From Volutella citrinella (taxonomy: Eukaryota > Ascomycota > Sordariomycetes > Hypocreales > Nectriaceae), in assembly GCA_034401135.1 (NCBI GenBank), contig JAWZSP010000006.1:2294001-2358000 (forward strand): a stretch of 64,000 nucleotides of DNA. Reading direction: 5' to 3'. The notes below the pieces were generated by a model, which saw only the letters and a program-made list of their open reading frames with translations, was not told the DNA's origin and made no database searches. This document shows, piece by piece, positions 1 to 12,624 of the stretch. The first letter of the stretch is position 1. Every line of letters starts with the position of its first letter. Both the position numbers and the translations under genes were made by a program.

Positions 1-1672
1 GGTCGTGGATGTTGGCTTGGACAGAGAGCGAGGGACGGGCAAAAAGGGCCAATTCTAGAACGCCGGGCGTGCTGGAGCCACCCCTACGACCTGCACTGTA
101 CCCATGTTCTGGTTTGAATTCCAATACGCTCTTCTCCTTGTCAGGTGCAACAATGACCACCTACTTACCGGGCATTGCTCGCTCTCGTGTATGGAGAGAG
201 GCGACTGGAGACACAAAGGCCGTTGGGCCATCACACACTCTGTCATCCAGACTCCTGAGGAGGATCCGGCGAGGAGGATGCGCAACTCAAGGGTGAAGCG
301 CACAAAGCGTGAAGCGTCGGGGCGCGTGAGAATACACAACGCGCGTGTGTGTGCGGACTGGACATTGCACAGCACTGGCGTCTCCGTGCTTCTTTGTGCG
401 GGCATGCCTGATCGAACCAGACCTGTTGGGCTAGCGCGGGCGGCGCGGCCCCCCCGGCAGGGCTGGTCGTGCCTTCCGTCCCTTACTGGTTGCCACTACG
501 GTACGTCACACCCCTGTACGCTAAACCGCCTCTGCTTGGCTCGATCTCGAGGCTCAAGGAGGTGTCGTGGGAATCGTAGCTTTTGGAGTGCAGACATTGA
601 CAACAGCCCGAAACCCCATCATCATGTCGTCTCTCCACCTCCCGCCATTGGGTCTCGATCCTCAGACCGCAGCAAGCTACTGCCCCATCTACCGGATTCA
701 CTCAGCTTTGCCGTTGGTGCCTTGTCACCGGTGACGCCCTATTCCACTTACATTGCATCTCATGTACTGTACTGTAGCTCCGTCTACATCCACACCTACG
801 CCCCTTCCGTGTTGCAATCCCACCGTCGCGCCCACATTGTCCGCATCACCATCGACAGACCCAACTACCTCTCTGTGAGCTCTACGCAAGGGGACCGGCA
901 GCTTGTATTGCACAAGAAGGTTCGTGAACTTCGCATCATTGACCTGGTGGCGTATCAGTAACACTGGCAGCCCACGCCCAGGCGTTGCCCCTTCCACTCC
1001 GGTATTGACGATTATCCCGGCGCAGGGTTTCTAGACCTATCTCACGCCCCCTCAGTCCGTCGTCATTCGCTATCTGTCGACGGTGCGTGTCCCGTCTTGG
1101 TCCTGGCGAGCTTGATGGCTGTGAAACAAACGTGATCCGCACAAGACTCTGCATCTCAGGCCAAGTCCTAGGCCGCCTCGTTGACGAACTGATATCTACA
1201 AGAATGCCCCCCTGATTCTCATCTCCAGATTTCTGCAGATACACACACATCACGGCCCGCGTCTCTTAGTCTGCCCTTGCCGATCTGAGTAACAGGCCAT
1301 TTCCCACCTGCCCTGCATCCCGCACTCCATCCCGCACTCCATCCTAGCCCTCTCACCCACAGCCAACTGCATTACAGCCCGAGCTGGCTACTCTGCTCTG
1401 TCTTGGCCTTGGCTGACCCACTGGCCTTTCCTTCTTTGCCGCTCAGGTGGCCCCTTGACGGCTGAGCTGCGCTCTGCACTCAAAAGACTTTGTCCCTCCT
1501 CCTACCCCGACGTGATCTGAGCCAGTGACCCAAGGCCATTAGTCCTCCCCCCCCTTGTTTAAACCGCTTCTGCGCAGATCACCCTTGTGTCCCTGCTGAG
1601 ACCCCTTCTTTTCGCCTCGGAGCCGGACGGAACTTGACCTAAATCACGGCAAGAGCAAAACCCATCCTGGCC
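1..1672. other. Gene-free 5' region before the cryptochrome gene
   Basis: No gene is supported here. An open frame of 285 codons (104-961, +) has no recognisable domain and a composition expected from random GC-rich DNA. From about 1300 to 1670 the + strand is rich in C and T and holds a direct duplication of the 12-mer cccgcactccat (near 1319-1343). This looks like the promoter and 5' leader of the downstream CRY-DASH gene. Confidence 0.6.
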
Positions 1673-3929
1673 ATGGCTAAAGAGAAGTTACTCATCTACC
1701 TCCTCCGTCGCGACCTAAGAGTCGCTGACAACCCCATTCTACACGCCCTGAACACGACAGACCATGGTTTCACACATTTCCTCCCGGTTTATGTCTTCCC
1801 ACATAACCAAATTGAACTCTCCGGCTTCCTGGCGCCAGGACAAACCTCTCCATACCCGCCAGCACTCAGCCGAGTTGGCGGGTTCTGGAGATGCGGCCCA
1901 CACCGAGCCAAGTTCATTGCCCAGTGCGTCTGGGATCTGAAATCCACCCTCGAAACCCTCAACAACGGCCTGCTATTGCGACTAGGAAGCTTCACGGATG
2001 TTCTTCGAGAGATTATAGAGTCCTTCCACGACGGAGGTCGTTCTGTTGCCGCCGTTTGGATGACCGAAGAACCTTCTTCCGAAGAAGTTCAAGAACAAGA
2101 AGAGGTTTCTTCCCTCTGCTCAGAGCTGGGTGTCAACTTCAAGCTATGGACGGACGAAAAATATTTCATTCACGAGTAAGTCGCTTTCCCTTCGTGGTCA
2201 ACCTCCCACCTGCTTGTGGTTTGTTTTCTCATACGGCAAAAGCCACGACACCGGCCTAGAAAAGCCATCGGATCTCCCCGACGTCTTCACCACCTTTCGC
2301 AAGTCACAAGAACCTCTTCGTCAGAGGCCTCGTCCCTCATTGCCGCGTCTTCCCAATAAACCCCTTCCGCCTCTGCCGCGCCCTTCATGGCTAACGGACA
2401 ACTCTCCCTTCCTCGTCCCCAGCACGTACGATGAGTTGGAGACTCGACTTCTCAAACCTCTGCGCAATCTATTGATCAAGCCTCCCATGTATCCACTTGA
2501 TGCCAAGACCTCACACCCATTTTATGGCGGTGAGTCCAAGGCTTGGGATCGTCTGTACCATCTCGTCAGATCCGGCTGCATGACCTACTACCATGACACC
2601 CGAAACGGCCTCGCTGGTGCCGACTTCAGCACGAAGCTCTCAGGGTACTTGGCCATGGGATGCATTACTGCTCGCCAAATCCACGAGGAATTGAAGAAAC
2701 TGGAGGATGGCACCGAACCCGTGTACTCACGGGCCAGTGGCTTCGCTCAGGGAGAGAACGAAGGCACCAAGTCAATTCGATTTGAGCTGCTATGGAGAGA
2801 CTATATGAGGTTGTGTACCTTTAAGTTTGGCGATAAGTTGTTTCGACTCTCCGGCTTCAAAGGGAGTGAAAACTACAGCAAAGACTGGAAGACTGCCCGC
2901 GAGACCGCAGCTTCGGTGGATCAGGAACCACCACCCAGTTCTATCAGAGCTACGCTCGATCGTTTCCTGGAAGGCAGAACGGGCATGGGATTGATCGACG
3001 CATCTCAACGTGAGCTCTATCATACCGGTTACACATCAAACCGATCTCGGCAAAACGTCGCCAACTTCCTGGCCAAGCATCTCGACATCGACTGGCGGTA
3101 TGGGGCGGAATGGTATGAGACAATGTTGATCGACTATGACGTCTCATCCAACTGGGCCAACTGGCAATACATGTCGGGCGTGGGCAACGATCCACGGGGA
3201 GATGCTCGGATCTTCAACCCCGTGAAGCAGGCATTCGACTATGACAACAATGGCCAGTTCGTTCGCACATGGGTGCCGGAGATCAAGGACCTAGAAAAGC
3301 TTGAGAATGTTTTCCAAGTATGGACCACTGACGACGAAGACTTGGAGAAGTGCGGTTTACAAAGCAACATTATGGTCACTCAGCCAGTCAAGAGGATCGA
3401 CTTCACGGTTGACCGAAAGCCTCGGGCCCCCCGCAGGACCTATCGGTACCGACGTGGCTCAAATCGGGGTGCGGCAGGCGCCCACCGCGGTGGCTCCTCG
3501 TCTGCGCCTGGTTCTGGCTATGAGGCCAACGGACCCTATCTCAACGGCGATGGGCAACACACCAGCCGGACCCAGCCATATTTACAGGACACTGCTATCC
3601 AGTCCCAGGGTAACCAAAGTACGCGCACCGCCTGGTCTCCTCGGCGCAATGAACCATGGCGAGGAAACGGGCGAGGAAACGGGCGAGGAAACGGGCGAGG
3701 GGGCGCAGGTAGAGGAAACGGTGTACCTCTCCATGGATACTCTACGTCCTTTGTCCCGGCTCCTGGGTACGCTCCCCCTCGCGTTGCTCCCCAAGTAGCT
3801 CCCCATGCTGCTGCCCTCGTTGCCTCCCACTTGGGGCCCCCTGCCGCATACACCGCTCCCCCAGCACCCTATCCACCACCTGCACCCTACCCTCATCCAG
3901 CACCACATCTTGGCCCCCCTCACGTCTAG
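1673..3929 (+). CDS. cryD: Cryptochrome DASH (CRY-DASH) with RGG-rich C-terminal tail
   Basis: Two exons, 1673-2175 and 2243-3929, joined by a 67-nt intron (donor GTAAGT, acceptor AAAAG), give 729 residues. The start begins MAKEKLLIYLLRRDLRVADN, the classic photolyase/cryptochrome N terminus. The intron falls just before the CRY-DASH hallmark LPDVFTTFRKS. The FAD-binding half carries RFELLWRDYMR, TGMGLIDASQREL, TGYTSNRSRQNVANFL and SNWANWQYMSGVGNDPR, all typical of the family. Members bind FAD plus an antenna pterin, repair UV lesions in single-stranded DNA and may sense blue light. After about residue 525 there is a roughly 200-residue tail: basic, then four RGNGRGNG-type units (about 639-662), then a Pro/Ala/Tyr-rich end. 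RGG tails are known from other fungal CRY-DASH proteins and suggest nucleic-acid binding. Assignment to CRY-DASH rather than another photolyase subclass is secure from the motifs. Confidence 0.95.
3660..3721 (+). repeat. 12-bp coding minisatellite encoding RGNG units
   Basis: Three near-perfect copies of a 12-mer (cgaggaaacggg) and a diverged fourth lie in the tail of the CRY-DASH gene and encode the RGN-GRGN repeat. Because the unit is a multiple of three, copy number can change without breaking the frame. Confidence 0.85.
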
Positions 3930-6900
3930 CAGACGTTGACACCTGCTGGGGCATTTTTTATGCCGAGATTGATCGTGCCGCTAGGGTATCCGTTTCCCAT
4001 CTTTCCGAACTATTTTAAGGAGATCGATTCCGATGCTGATGTGGCAACACCTTAACACTGTCATCGGACATAGGCCACTCTGCATCCCCATCATTGAATG
4101 CGAGTGATGACAATCTTCTCGGCTGGCATCGACCGGCCTTGTCTGTTTATCTCGCATCCCTTTTTCTTTACAACTAATGATGGTATTATCCTCACGTCTA
4201 CCTTGATGAGATTTTGTGCAGGAGAAGACGTTGGAATACTCAACAAAATTACCGGTGAAGAGGCTGGAGCAACTAGCTCTATGAATCTGTCTCTAGATTA
4301 GGACTTGGACGCATGAATAGTTGGAGGACAGGCAGCGGGGAAACGCGAAGGGTGTCAGTGCAACGGTGGAGATATATGGTGGGCAGCACCCACCACAGAG
4401 CTCGCCTGAATGTTCGCTGCCACCAGTTCACGCGTGGTTTAATGAGGAGAGATCTTTCGTCAGCTGTTGTTTGCAGGAGATAGGGGCACTTTAACAACTG
4501 AAAACTGAAGGCTATGGAGGTAGTCGAGTGAGTTGGAACGTTGTTCGGGGGCAACATGATGTTGAAGCTTCACTGTGGCAGTTGTGCCATCGATTAGCCA
4601 TACTCTGACGACGAATTGGATTGTTTGAACGATGCTGGACGCAATCCTGTTTGCAGGCCATAGCCGTGCGCTGTCGAAGATCGACATTTGGTCACTTGGT
4701 GTGAGCCGTGTGGTTGCCAAGTTGCCATGATGTGCACTGAGGACAGCAATGTGGGCGTCAAATTGGTTCCATCTGGACGGCTCGAATACAAGAAAAGCAA
4801 CCTTGCACTCGTGAGCCGGAGCGGCCCCATCTTCAAAGTGTGGAGTAGATTATCTGCCATCATGGCCGGCAGACTGTGAGGGCGCACTGGAAGATGTCCC
4901 CGGGTTCTGACATTGGCCAAACAGGACGGTGTATGATTTTGGATGGCTCAAACTCCCAGCCAGGTGAGTGACAGCAAACCAGAAAAGACGAGAAGGCCTG
5001 CCCATCTCTGAATCTGAAAAAGTGGGCGCTGCGTTCCTCCCCGAAAAACCAGGGATTCCAGAAAGACGAGGCTGTGGAGCGCCCCGAGACTCGACCTTGA
5101 TACTGCAGCCCACGGAAAGTGGGAATGTTGTGACCCTGACACGCGGGCTCCCGCCACTAAAAGCCACTAGGACGACGACGAAGCGATGATTCGGCCGAGC
5201 GGTCTTGGGGGGTGTAAATGGCCAGGGTACATGCATCCCACAGCCTGATTGATGTTGCCTTGGAGCGCCACGAACAACATGGGCAAACGCATTTCCGCGC
5301 CTGGCGAAGCATCAACTATAGGCTTGCCGAAGTGCACTTGGCTTGAGACATGCAGATGGTACTTGGAAGATACCCCTCATAGGGAAGATGGCCTTGTTCG
5401 CCCCCGACTGGTGAGGAGGCCAGAGGCAGCTGAGCATGTAAGCCACCGTGCCGATCCCACAACATCACGACGGCAAACGGGAATCGAGTGTGGGGTCATG
5501 TGGTCATTTTAGACGGCTTGATGCCGGAGGAATTGTCCTCAGACAGGCAGGGCTTATGCATGAGCTATTCATCGCAGGCCCGTGATTGCATGAACGAAAG
5601 CCGTCTGCCGTCGGGGTAGCAAACGGCTGTATTCTGCGGCGGCGCCCCGAGGTGTATTCTCAAGAGTTGGGCCCTGACGCAAGGATACGTGGTCATGGGA
5701 TGCGAAACTTGCTTCTCGAATACAATGCAACCAACACTGCCTGTTGCTGTGGCCTCGTGCCTGGCGGGTGGGGTTGCGACCGAGCCCATCGTCCTTCCTC
5801 ATCAAGGGACGAATTGGGGCGAGGGGAAGATTGCCGTGCGTTTACAAAGTCTGGATGACAAAGAATGCCTAGGAATAGAGTGGTATGGCCGGATAGTTTC
5901 CACGCCTTACACTATACGGCAAGAGATGGAGGATTCCTCGGAGACTCGGGGAAGGGCGGATAGCCGCGAAGGGTGTCTCGTGCATGCGTGATTTTTCTGG
6001 CTATACTCTCGGACACTTCAGGCTTGGTTGGAATATGTCGTGGAACCACGATTGATGAGAAAAGAGGCATCATGGAGCTGGCCGCGGTTGTATGTATCCG
6101 GTGATATAGGCCCTTGGCGCATGGTGGCTTTTCTCGTTGGCTGTTTTAGGGCTTCAGAGCCTTAGGATTAGTGATAGAATGCGGCGTCCTTGGCGAATGG
6201 GGAGGGGTTCGGCAGCTCTTGGACTGGTGGACGCGGTTCTTGTGGTGGCCGTGAGACGGATAGCAGCAGCACCAGGTTGCGGTAGATGCACGTCGAGCGA
6301 AGTAGTCACAACGCGGTAGATGCCGGCTTTTCAGAAGTCCAACCTAGCGAAGGGGAAGCAGGCGCATCTACGGCACCGAAACGGACGATGCACCAAAATG
6401 TCTCGGAGGGCCAGCCCGGGGGCGTGTCCGCTGTACTGTTCCCAATCAGATCGCGGCCTGCCACGCAGCTTCCCGGGTTGCGGGGTTTTCCGGGGGGCTA
6501 TAGCCTATGGCGTATGCACGAAGAGAGTCGGTCAGGTCAAATTCTGTAGCCCGTTGGGAGGCGCATGGCTTGTTGGCGTTTGGTGATGGTGTGTTGGTGT
6601 GCGGTGCGGGACAGTTGTGGTGGTCAGGCTACGAATAGCCCGTCGAGATGTTGGTTTAGACGTGTGATCGGCACTTCAACTGACCCTGGCCCAGATCAAG
6701 GCGCGCAATGGACAGGGGTGAGAGTGCGGGATCACGCACGAGCCTGTTGGTTCTGCGGCCTCTCAGGAGAGCGAGGTCGGGTCAACACCACCAGCGTATC
6801 TAGGTCTAGATGCGTCTCTGTGGTGCTACCAAGTGGTAATTGGGGCAGCCGGAAGAGGGCGCAACACAACCCAGCAACTGCGCTGCAGGTGCCATTAGTA

Positions 6901-7501
6901 TTGCTATCAGTAATAGGATTGGCATCTGCATTTGCGTCCGTTTGGACTGCCCAACCCCGCCCTTCGATGTCGAAGCCAAGATAGGCTCGATCGCGGACCC
7001 CCACACTTTCGGGGCCTAAGCCTCCCCTACGGAGATCTTGGCGGGGCTTCTCATGGGGCGTCATGCCCATTGAAGTGCTGGTGTAAACTGTATCTGGCGG
7101 GGGAAAAGGCAAGACCCGCCCTGTCATGTTCCGGGAGCCCGGTTTAGGGGGGGTCAGCGCATCAAGGGTCCGAGGCGAGGTAAAGCAACCTAAGGTTAAG
7201 GACGGGTGCTGCGTCGGTGGGGTAACCAGGCGCTCTGGGGAGAGACGGCTGGTAGTAGTAGTCTGGTAGGGTAACATGGTCCTATGGATCTCGTAACATG
7301 GCGAGGGAGGGGCGATGAGGTTCGTTCGTTGACACGCGGGACGGGGCGCTGGTGGTCCGCTCACTCGATGCGCCACGTTTGCCTTGCCGCCTGGTCCCCC
7401 TACTCTGCCGCCCTGCCCTGTGAGGCGAGGCACGGCCGGGAAGAATGTGAGACAGTAGGTTGCCTGATGAACTAGCACGCATATGCATGTGTAAGCCGGC
7501 A

Positions 7502-7559
7502 GTCAAGTCCAAGTCGAGTCGAGTCGAGCCGAATCAAGTCGAGCCAAGTCGAGGCGAGG
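7502..7559. repeat. Imperfect tcgag-based simple repeat
   Basis: About 58 bp built from variants of aagtcgag and gtcgag (for example gtcgagtcgagtcgagccg). It lies in gene-free DNA. Confidence 0.8.
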
Positions 7560-9314
7560 TAGATGGAAGTAGGAGCAAGCACTGTTGAGCTCTGCAACGC
7601 AATCAGCTACCGCTCCTGTACGCAGATGTACGCGAAGTGGACGAACACGCACCTTTGAGACCAAAGAAAGCAGCCGACAGATGGGACAGCCGAAGGATGA
7701 GGTGTGTGGGTGGATTGAGGAGGCAGGTGGTGGTTGGAGGAGATGGATGTGCCATGATCCTTGCTCCGCGATTGACACCGATCCGATGCCCGCACCCCCC
7801 CTCCCTCTGTGGTGGGCGGGAAAGCTGGAGTGCTGAGTACCGCTGTTGTATCGGCACACCGACAAAAGCAAAGCGAGCGTGCAGAAACGGACGTGGCAGA
7901 AGCCGGGCGCCTGGAAAAAAGAGCAGTCGCGGAGGCGGGCTGGCAGAGATACAGGCAGGTGCATCCGTCTGTTCCCACCTGCCCTCCTATGTCCGTCCAA
8001 CGTGGGATAACTGCCCTAGCCGTCAAGGGAACCTCTTCGTCCTCCTCGCCGCTTTGATTGAGATCGCGATGTCCAGCTCTGACCGTGCCTCGTAAATGGA
8101 CTGAGTAGTAGGAATCCTTTCCATCTGTACCATCTGGTGCCAACATACTGCGCTCTCAATGTCCAACGAGCGAGGCCTGCCTAGCAAGATCAAGCCTAGG
8201 TGCCCTCCTCGTGCTAGTTCGAATCCACACCGAATTACAATGGCGCAACACTACAGCTGCCATTGGACTGTCAGACGCCTCAATGCGGCCTGGACGCTTG
8301 CCGCCAGCCGCAATGCTCACAAGACCGAAAAGATGATAGCTCGCCCACCCGCTGTTCATCCCGTGCAGCATGCGGTCACGGTCCCGCCGCTGCCGAATCA
8401 CATACGCCGCCCCTCCCATCTAATCTACATGGTTCCCGTCCGATCAGGGTATCAGTCTATCAGAAGCTCCGTTGGAGACATGGCAACCATGGCTAGTTCC
8501 ATGGCAAACCAGGCTATCATCCATGGCAGGGTAGAATGTACCTGGGTGTCTCGGACGCCCAACCATCTCGCAGAGAGTTACGCTCCCGTTTGCCCGTCAG
8601 GAGAATACGAGCCTAATTTCTTCCCTATCTGCAGGAGCTAGTCCGTTTGCCTCGTGCCTCATGCCCCTTGCGCAACTCCTAGAAGCGGACAAGTAAGGCA
8701 CCTTATCGAGCTACAGCATACACGAGCCCTTCGGAAAGCCGATAAAGCACGTCAAAACGGCGATGCCGCCGTTTGCTAGATCGTGGAACATTCCAGCACG
8801 ACACACTCAGCGGCCCCGGCAACTTCATCCTGCCCCTGTGTACATACAGAGATGCTGGGAAAAGAGTGATTGTACATTGACATGGAAAGCCCTTCTGCTT
8901 GCTGATCTCCGTATGCACCTTGTCAAGGGGGGTGGATGACATTGCAGGCTGCAGATATGGCCTCACCGAAAGGACAAGAAGAGCCACAACGGCCTCAACC
9001 CCGCTCAGAACCCCGCCACCTGTCCGCTCAACTCCCAATACGTCTGGGATTATGGTTACGCAGTTGATGGAGATTGGACGCCTCAACAACCTGTGGGTTG
9101 CCTCGTGCTTGACCGCCGATGCAGTTTGCTATGCCCTTGCTCTTCGTACAACCTGAGACTACATGATGCCAACATGGAGAGCTGAAGCGGCCAGCCGCCT
9201 TGGGCAATCCAAAGACGGCAACGAGAAGTTACGGACAGGAAAGTAATGGGGAACTGAGAGTACTGTGGGTGGACGAGCGAGGGGCAAGAACGAGGAAAGA
9301 GACAACTATCGAGG

Positions 9315-9320
9315 TATAAA
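9315..9320 (+). promoter_or_regulatory. Putative TATA box of the AAA ATPase gene
   Basis: TATAAA in the context gaggtataaagagc, about 190 bp upstream of the chosen ATG and followed by a C/T-rich leader. Confidence 0.45.
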
Positions 9321-9507
9321 GAGCCCATGAATTCTCCTGGAATGACAATTCCTCCTCATCATCACCAAGCACAACTCCCTCTTCAAAACCCTCTTTCATT
9401 CTCACCAAGCACAACTCACTCTCCAAAGAATCCTCTTCATCCCACAATCTTCAAAAGCGTTTCTTTCAGTAATCTGCCATCCTTCAACCCTCCACCCATT
9501 GGCCACC

Positions 9508-11966
9508 ATGACCTGGAGCCGCCAGTCGGTGGCTTCGGTGGCCACCAGCTCTGCCGACGTTGCAGACTCTGACGACAACAGTGAGTGTTATCATAACCCC
9601 TCCTTCTTTCCCAAGATCCGGGAGGCAAGCTGACTGCTGAGACATTGCCTCGCTAACAACAGTCATAGACATTCAAAGAGCTGGCCCTGGGGTAATCTGC
9701 CAAGTCAAGGAGATCTACCCCCTGGACAAGCCTGGCTGCCCTCCCTGGGCCAATAAGCTTGGCAATGCCGAGCAGCGCCTCAACATCGCTCAGAGTGACA
9801 ACTATGCAGTGGTTAGCAGTTTCAAGCTCCACGATGCTGGGTCATATCGTGTTGAGGAGATCATCATCAACAACGAGAAGCTCCAGCGCGCTATTGACCC
9901 GGTTCTGAAGGGCTACCACAGCTCGGGCTCTAAGCTCATTTCCTCCAAGACCACGTATCCTCTGGAGTCGTTTGTCCATCGCTGGCACGCCCTTCCCCAG
10001 GCTGAGGCCGAAGAGAAGGACCCACAGACTCGCAAGCTGATCAGGCTCCTCCGCGAGTATCTGGAGAAGCCGGTCTCCCCCAAACTCAAGGCTGTCGAGA
10101 ACTTTTACACAACCGGCCACATCGACTTCGAGAACTTGGGCCTCATCTTTGTCCCTGGCCAAGCAATCGTGCGCCGTGACGGTGCTTCCGTGGACGCCGG
10201 CCACCTCATCAGTGCCACCAAGAAACAGAACATGCCCTTCAAGAACGATTTCTTCGAGCTGAAGGTCTCCCAGGTCTACTTCGATGGTGTTCGGAACGCT
10301 GTGCGAATCAGCGACTGGGCAATACACCGCTACCCTGACACTAGGCACCTCAACGAGTTGTGGCTCACTCCCCTCAAGCACCGCGCGGATGCCACCGCCA
10401 TGCGCCGCGACCTTATCAAGCGTGGCCGCAAGTACGAGAGCCTGCGGGGCAAGCACCACGTGTACTACCGAGGCAACGGTCGATATCTGGCCCACAACAA
10501 CCTCGATGAGGATGAGAAACCCCTGGATCGCAAGGTAGGATGACATGGCAGCCCAGACGTCCAACTCAAAGCTAATACAGGGATGTTAGCTCTCGGAGCG
10601 TGTTGTCATTGACAGCCGGGGCTATTATGAAATTGAGGGGGCTACCCTTCCTGAGCTGCACCCCTTGAGCTGCCTTCGAGACATCGAAGAGGCCGCACAG
10701 CGCGCCACCAGGTCTCCTCCCATCGCAAACTTCGACGCCCGGGGCTACGAGCACCTCTACCACGTCGGCCCCGAGGACTATTCTACTCACATGAAGGAGG
10801 AGGAGAGCCTCGATTCCATGAATGACGAAGAATGCATGTATTCTGTTTCCCGCGTTCGCGGCTTCGCCCTCGAGACCATGAAGTGGTGTAAGTTTGCGCT
10901 CTCCCCCCCTCCGAGTCAAAAACGCACTGGAAAGCTGACGCGTGCGGGGGACGTGTAGGCGATCTCGACGTCAACTGCATTGAGGACATCGAATGGGTTA
11001 CCGATTCAATGTCCCACCTCGCCATCGGGGATATGGAGAAGAACTTGGTCCGCGATGCGGTTGCATCCTTCAAACCCGACCCTCCGACTCCATTTAGTGA
11101 TGCCATCTCCAACAAGGGTTCGTCAGATATCTCTGCTCCGGATGATAGGGGCGGACTAAACTGAGATGTTGTAGGGGGTGACGGTCTCATCATTCTGCTC
11201 TCTGGGCCTCATGGAACCGGCAAGACCTTCACTGCTGAAGCGGGTAAGTTTTCCCCTTCCACGAGACTTGTCATAGGCTTTTTATGACCTTAGCGCATTG
11301 CAGTGGCCGAGAGCCTGCGCTGCCCCGTCTACAAAATTGGAATCAGTCATCTGCAGCCAGCCAGCGAGGGCATGGACAGCCGGCTAAAGGTCCACCTCGA
11401 GCGGTGCGCACGCTTCGGTGGCGTGCTGCTGGTCGACGAGGCCGACGTATTCCTCGAGACGCGCGATTCTGAAGACCTCCAACGCAACGAGGTCGTGTCC
11501 TGTAAGTCTGACTGCTCACGGTTCCTGATGGAAGACCTGCCAAGGAATGTCTGCGTGTGCTGACAAGAGTGCGTCCTTGCCCGATGAAACAGGCTTCCTC
11601 CGCCAGATCCAGACCTACCAGGGAGTCGTGTTCCTGAAGGCCAATCGCTTGGCAGCACTTGATCCGGCTTTCGAGCCACGGATCGATATCATCCTCAACT
11701 ACCCAGAGCTCGATGAAGCGGCGCGCGAGGGCGTGTGGCGCAAGTTTCTGGCACTTGAGTGCGCAGTTGGGCGCGACTTCACCGACGACACTATCTTGAT
11801 GCTCTCCATGGTGCCCTTTAATGGACGGCAGATCAAGAGCGTCGTCAAGACTGCCCGCATGCTGGCGATCACCAACGGCACCCCACTCAACATGGACCAC
11901 ATCCGGTTTGTAATCGACATGCGCACTCGCTGCCCCCCCAACCGTCGCCCCATGTTTTCCCCGTAA
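9508..11966 (+). CDS. AAA+ ATPase of the fungal DUF7025-type family
   Basis: Seven exons: 9508-9580, 9663-10534, 10590-10887, 10959-11117, 11175-11243, 11304-11501, 11593-11966; all phases agree and give 680 residues. The ATG sits in a good context (ggccaccATGa). The N-terminal two thirds match the large fungal family that carries a DUF7025-like region (GRYLAHNN near the end, then YYEIEGATLPEL) before a C-terminal AAA domain. Walker A is GPHGTGKT (about 478-485) and Walker B is VLLVDEADVFLE (about 531-542). The end has PAFEPRIDIILNYPELD, where family members usually have an SRI arginine-finger motif. Sensor 1 reads FLKANR instead of the usual LTTNR. Family proteins are predicted ATP-driven remodelers; no substrate is known. 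Assignment to the family is firm, cellular role unknown. Confidence 0.85.
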
Positions 11967-12624
11967 GGACGTCCGTCTCGAAAGGCGTCTTTCGTGGTGA
12001 TGCCACGAGACCACGAGATGGAGGCGAAACAGTCATGTGTTGTGCTGCTTGGTTGGGAGACCACTGGCCCGCGATACTGTCATTTCGGCCTTGTTGTGTC
12101 AATTATTTGTGTGATTCTAGTACTGGCTAGGTACTACCCCGAAGGATGAATGACTCGGATGTATGGTATGGATGGGTGGAACGGAACGAGCAGGTGACGG
12201 AATGGGTGGTCTGGTGAATGGATGTTGCTTAAGGATCGGCCCGTATCTCTCCCCCGACCCGAGCCGCTTACTAGAGTCGGCGACACATTCTCTGGAGATA
12301 TTATGGAGATACGAGATGGAATGCTTCTCTCCCCTTACCTGAGCCGCTTACTGGAGTCGGCGATACACCCTCTGGAGATATGATGGAGATATGAGATACC
12401 CTGCTTCCCTCCCCTGACCTGAGCCGCTTACTGGAGTCGGCGACACACTCTTTGGAGACATGAGATAATGGAATATACCAAGTGTGCAAATTATTGTTCG
12501 GTGTACCATTTGCCAACGCTAACGTCTTTCCCGCGGGAGAGGTGGTTGGCCATGACTAGATACCCAAATGTAGTGGTACATTAACGCCGATCACTCAACC
12601 AGGAGTTGGTGAGCGCGAGCTGCT
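11967..12624. other. Intergenic, with an 80-bp tandem repeat
   Basis: This separates the AAA ATPase and the small stress-type gene, which converge on it. Apart from the tandem repeat listed separately I see no feature. Confidence 0.7.
12245..12470. repeat. 80-bp tandem repeat, about 2.8 copies
   Basis: The core gagccgcttact(a/g)gagtcgg starts at 12261, 12341 and 12421, an exact 80-bp period. Flanking tctccc and tggagatatgatggagat blocks repeat with it. The third copy has lost about ten bases (one of the ggagat blocks) near its right end. It sits about 280 bp beyond the stop codon of the AAA ATPase. Confidence 0.9.

Larger units (their letters stand above)
3930..9507. other. 5.6-kb gene-free interval
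   Basis: I find no open frame with a recognisable domain or clear coding bias on either strand. The small frames at 4098, 4850, 5249, 5689 and 6732 are low-complexity or lack any family signature. The interval holds an imperfect tcgag/aagtcgag repeat (7502-7559). Near its right end are pyrimidine-rich stretches (9350-9500) that form the leader of the AAA ATPase gene. Unannotated non-coding transcripts cannot be excluded. Confidence 0.55.

Noticed and set aside
104..961. 285-codon plus-strand frame at the left edge
   Set aside because: No domain, no codon bias, no splice continuation; overlapping frames are open on the other strand, as expected for GC-rich non-coding DNA.
6732..7478. 248-codon minus-strand frame
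   Set aside because: Pro/Thr/Arg-rich low complexity with no domain; open frames overlap it on the plus strand.
8160..8240. Possible tRNA T-arm (agttcgaatccaca)
   Set aside because: The sequence around gttcgaatcc does not form a 5-bp T stem, and no acceptor or anticodon stem can be drawn. No tRNA gene was found in the window.
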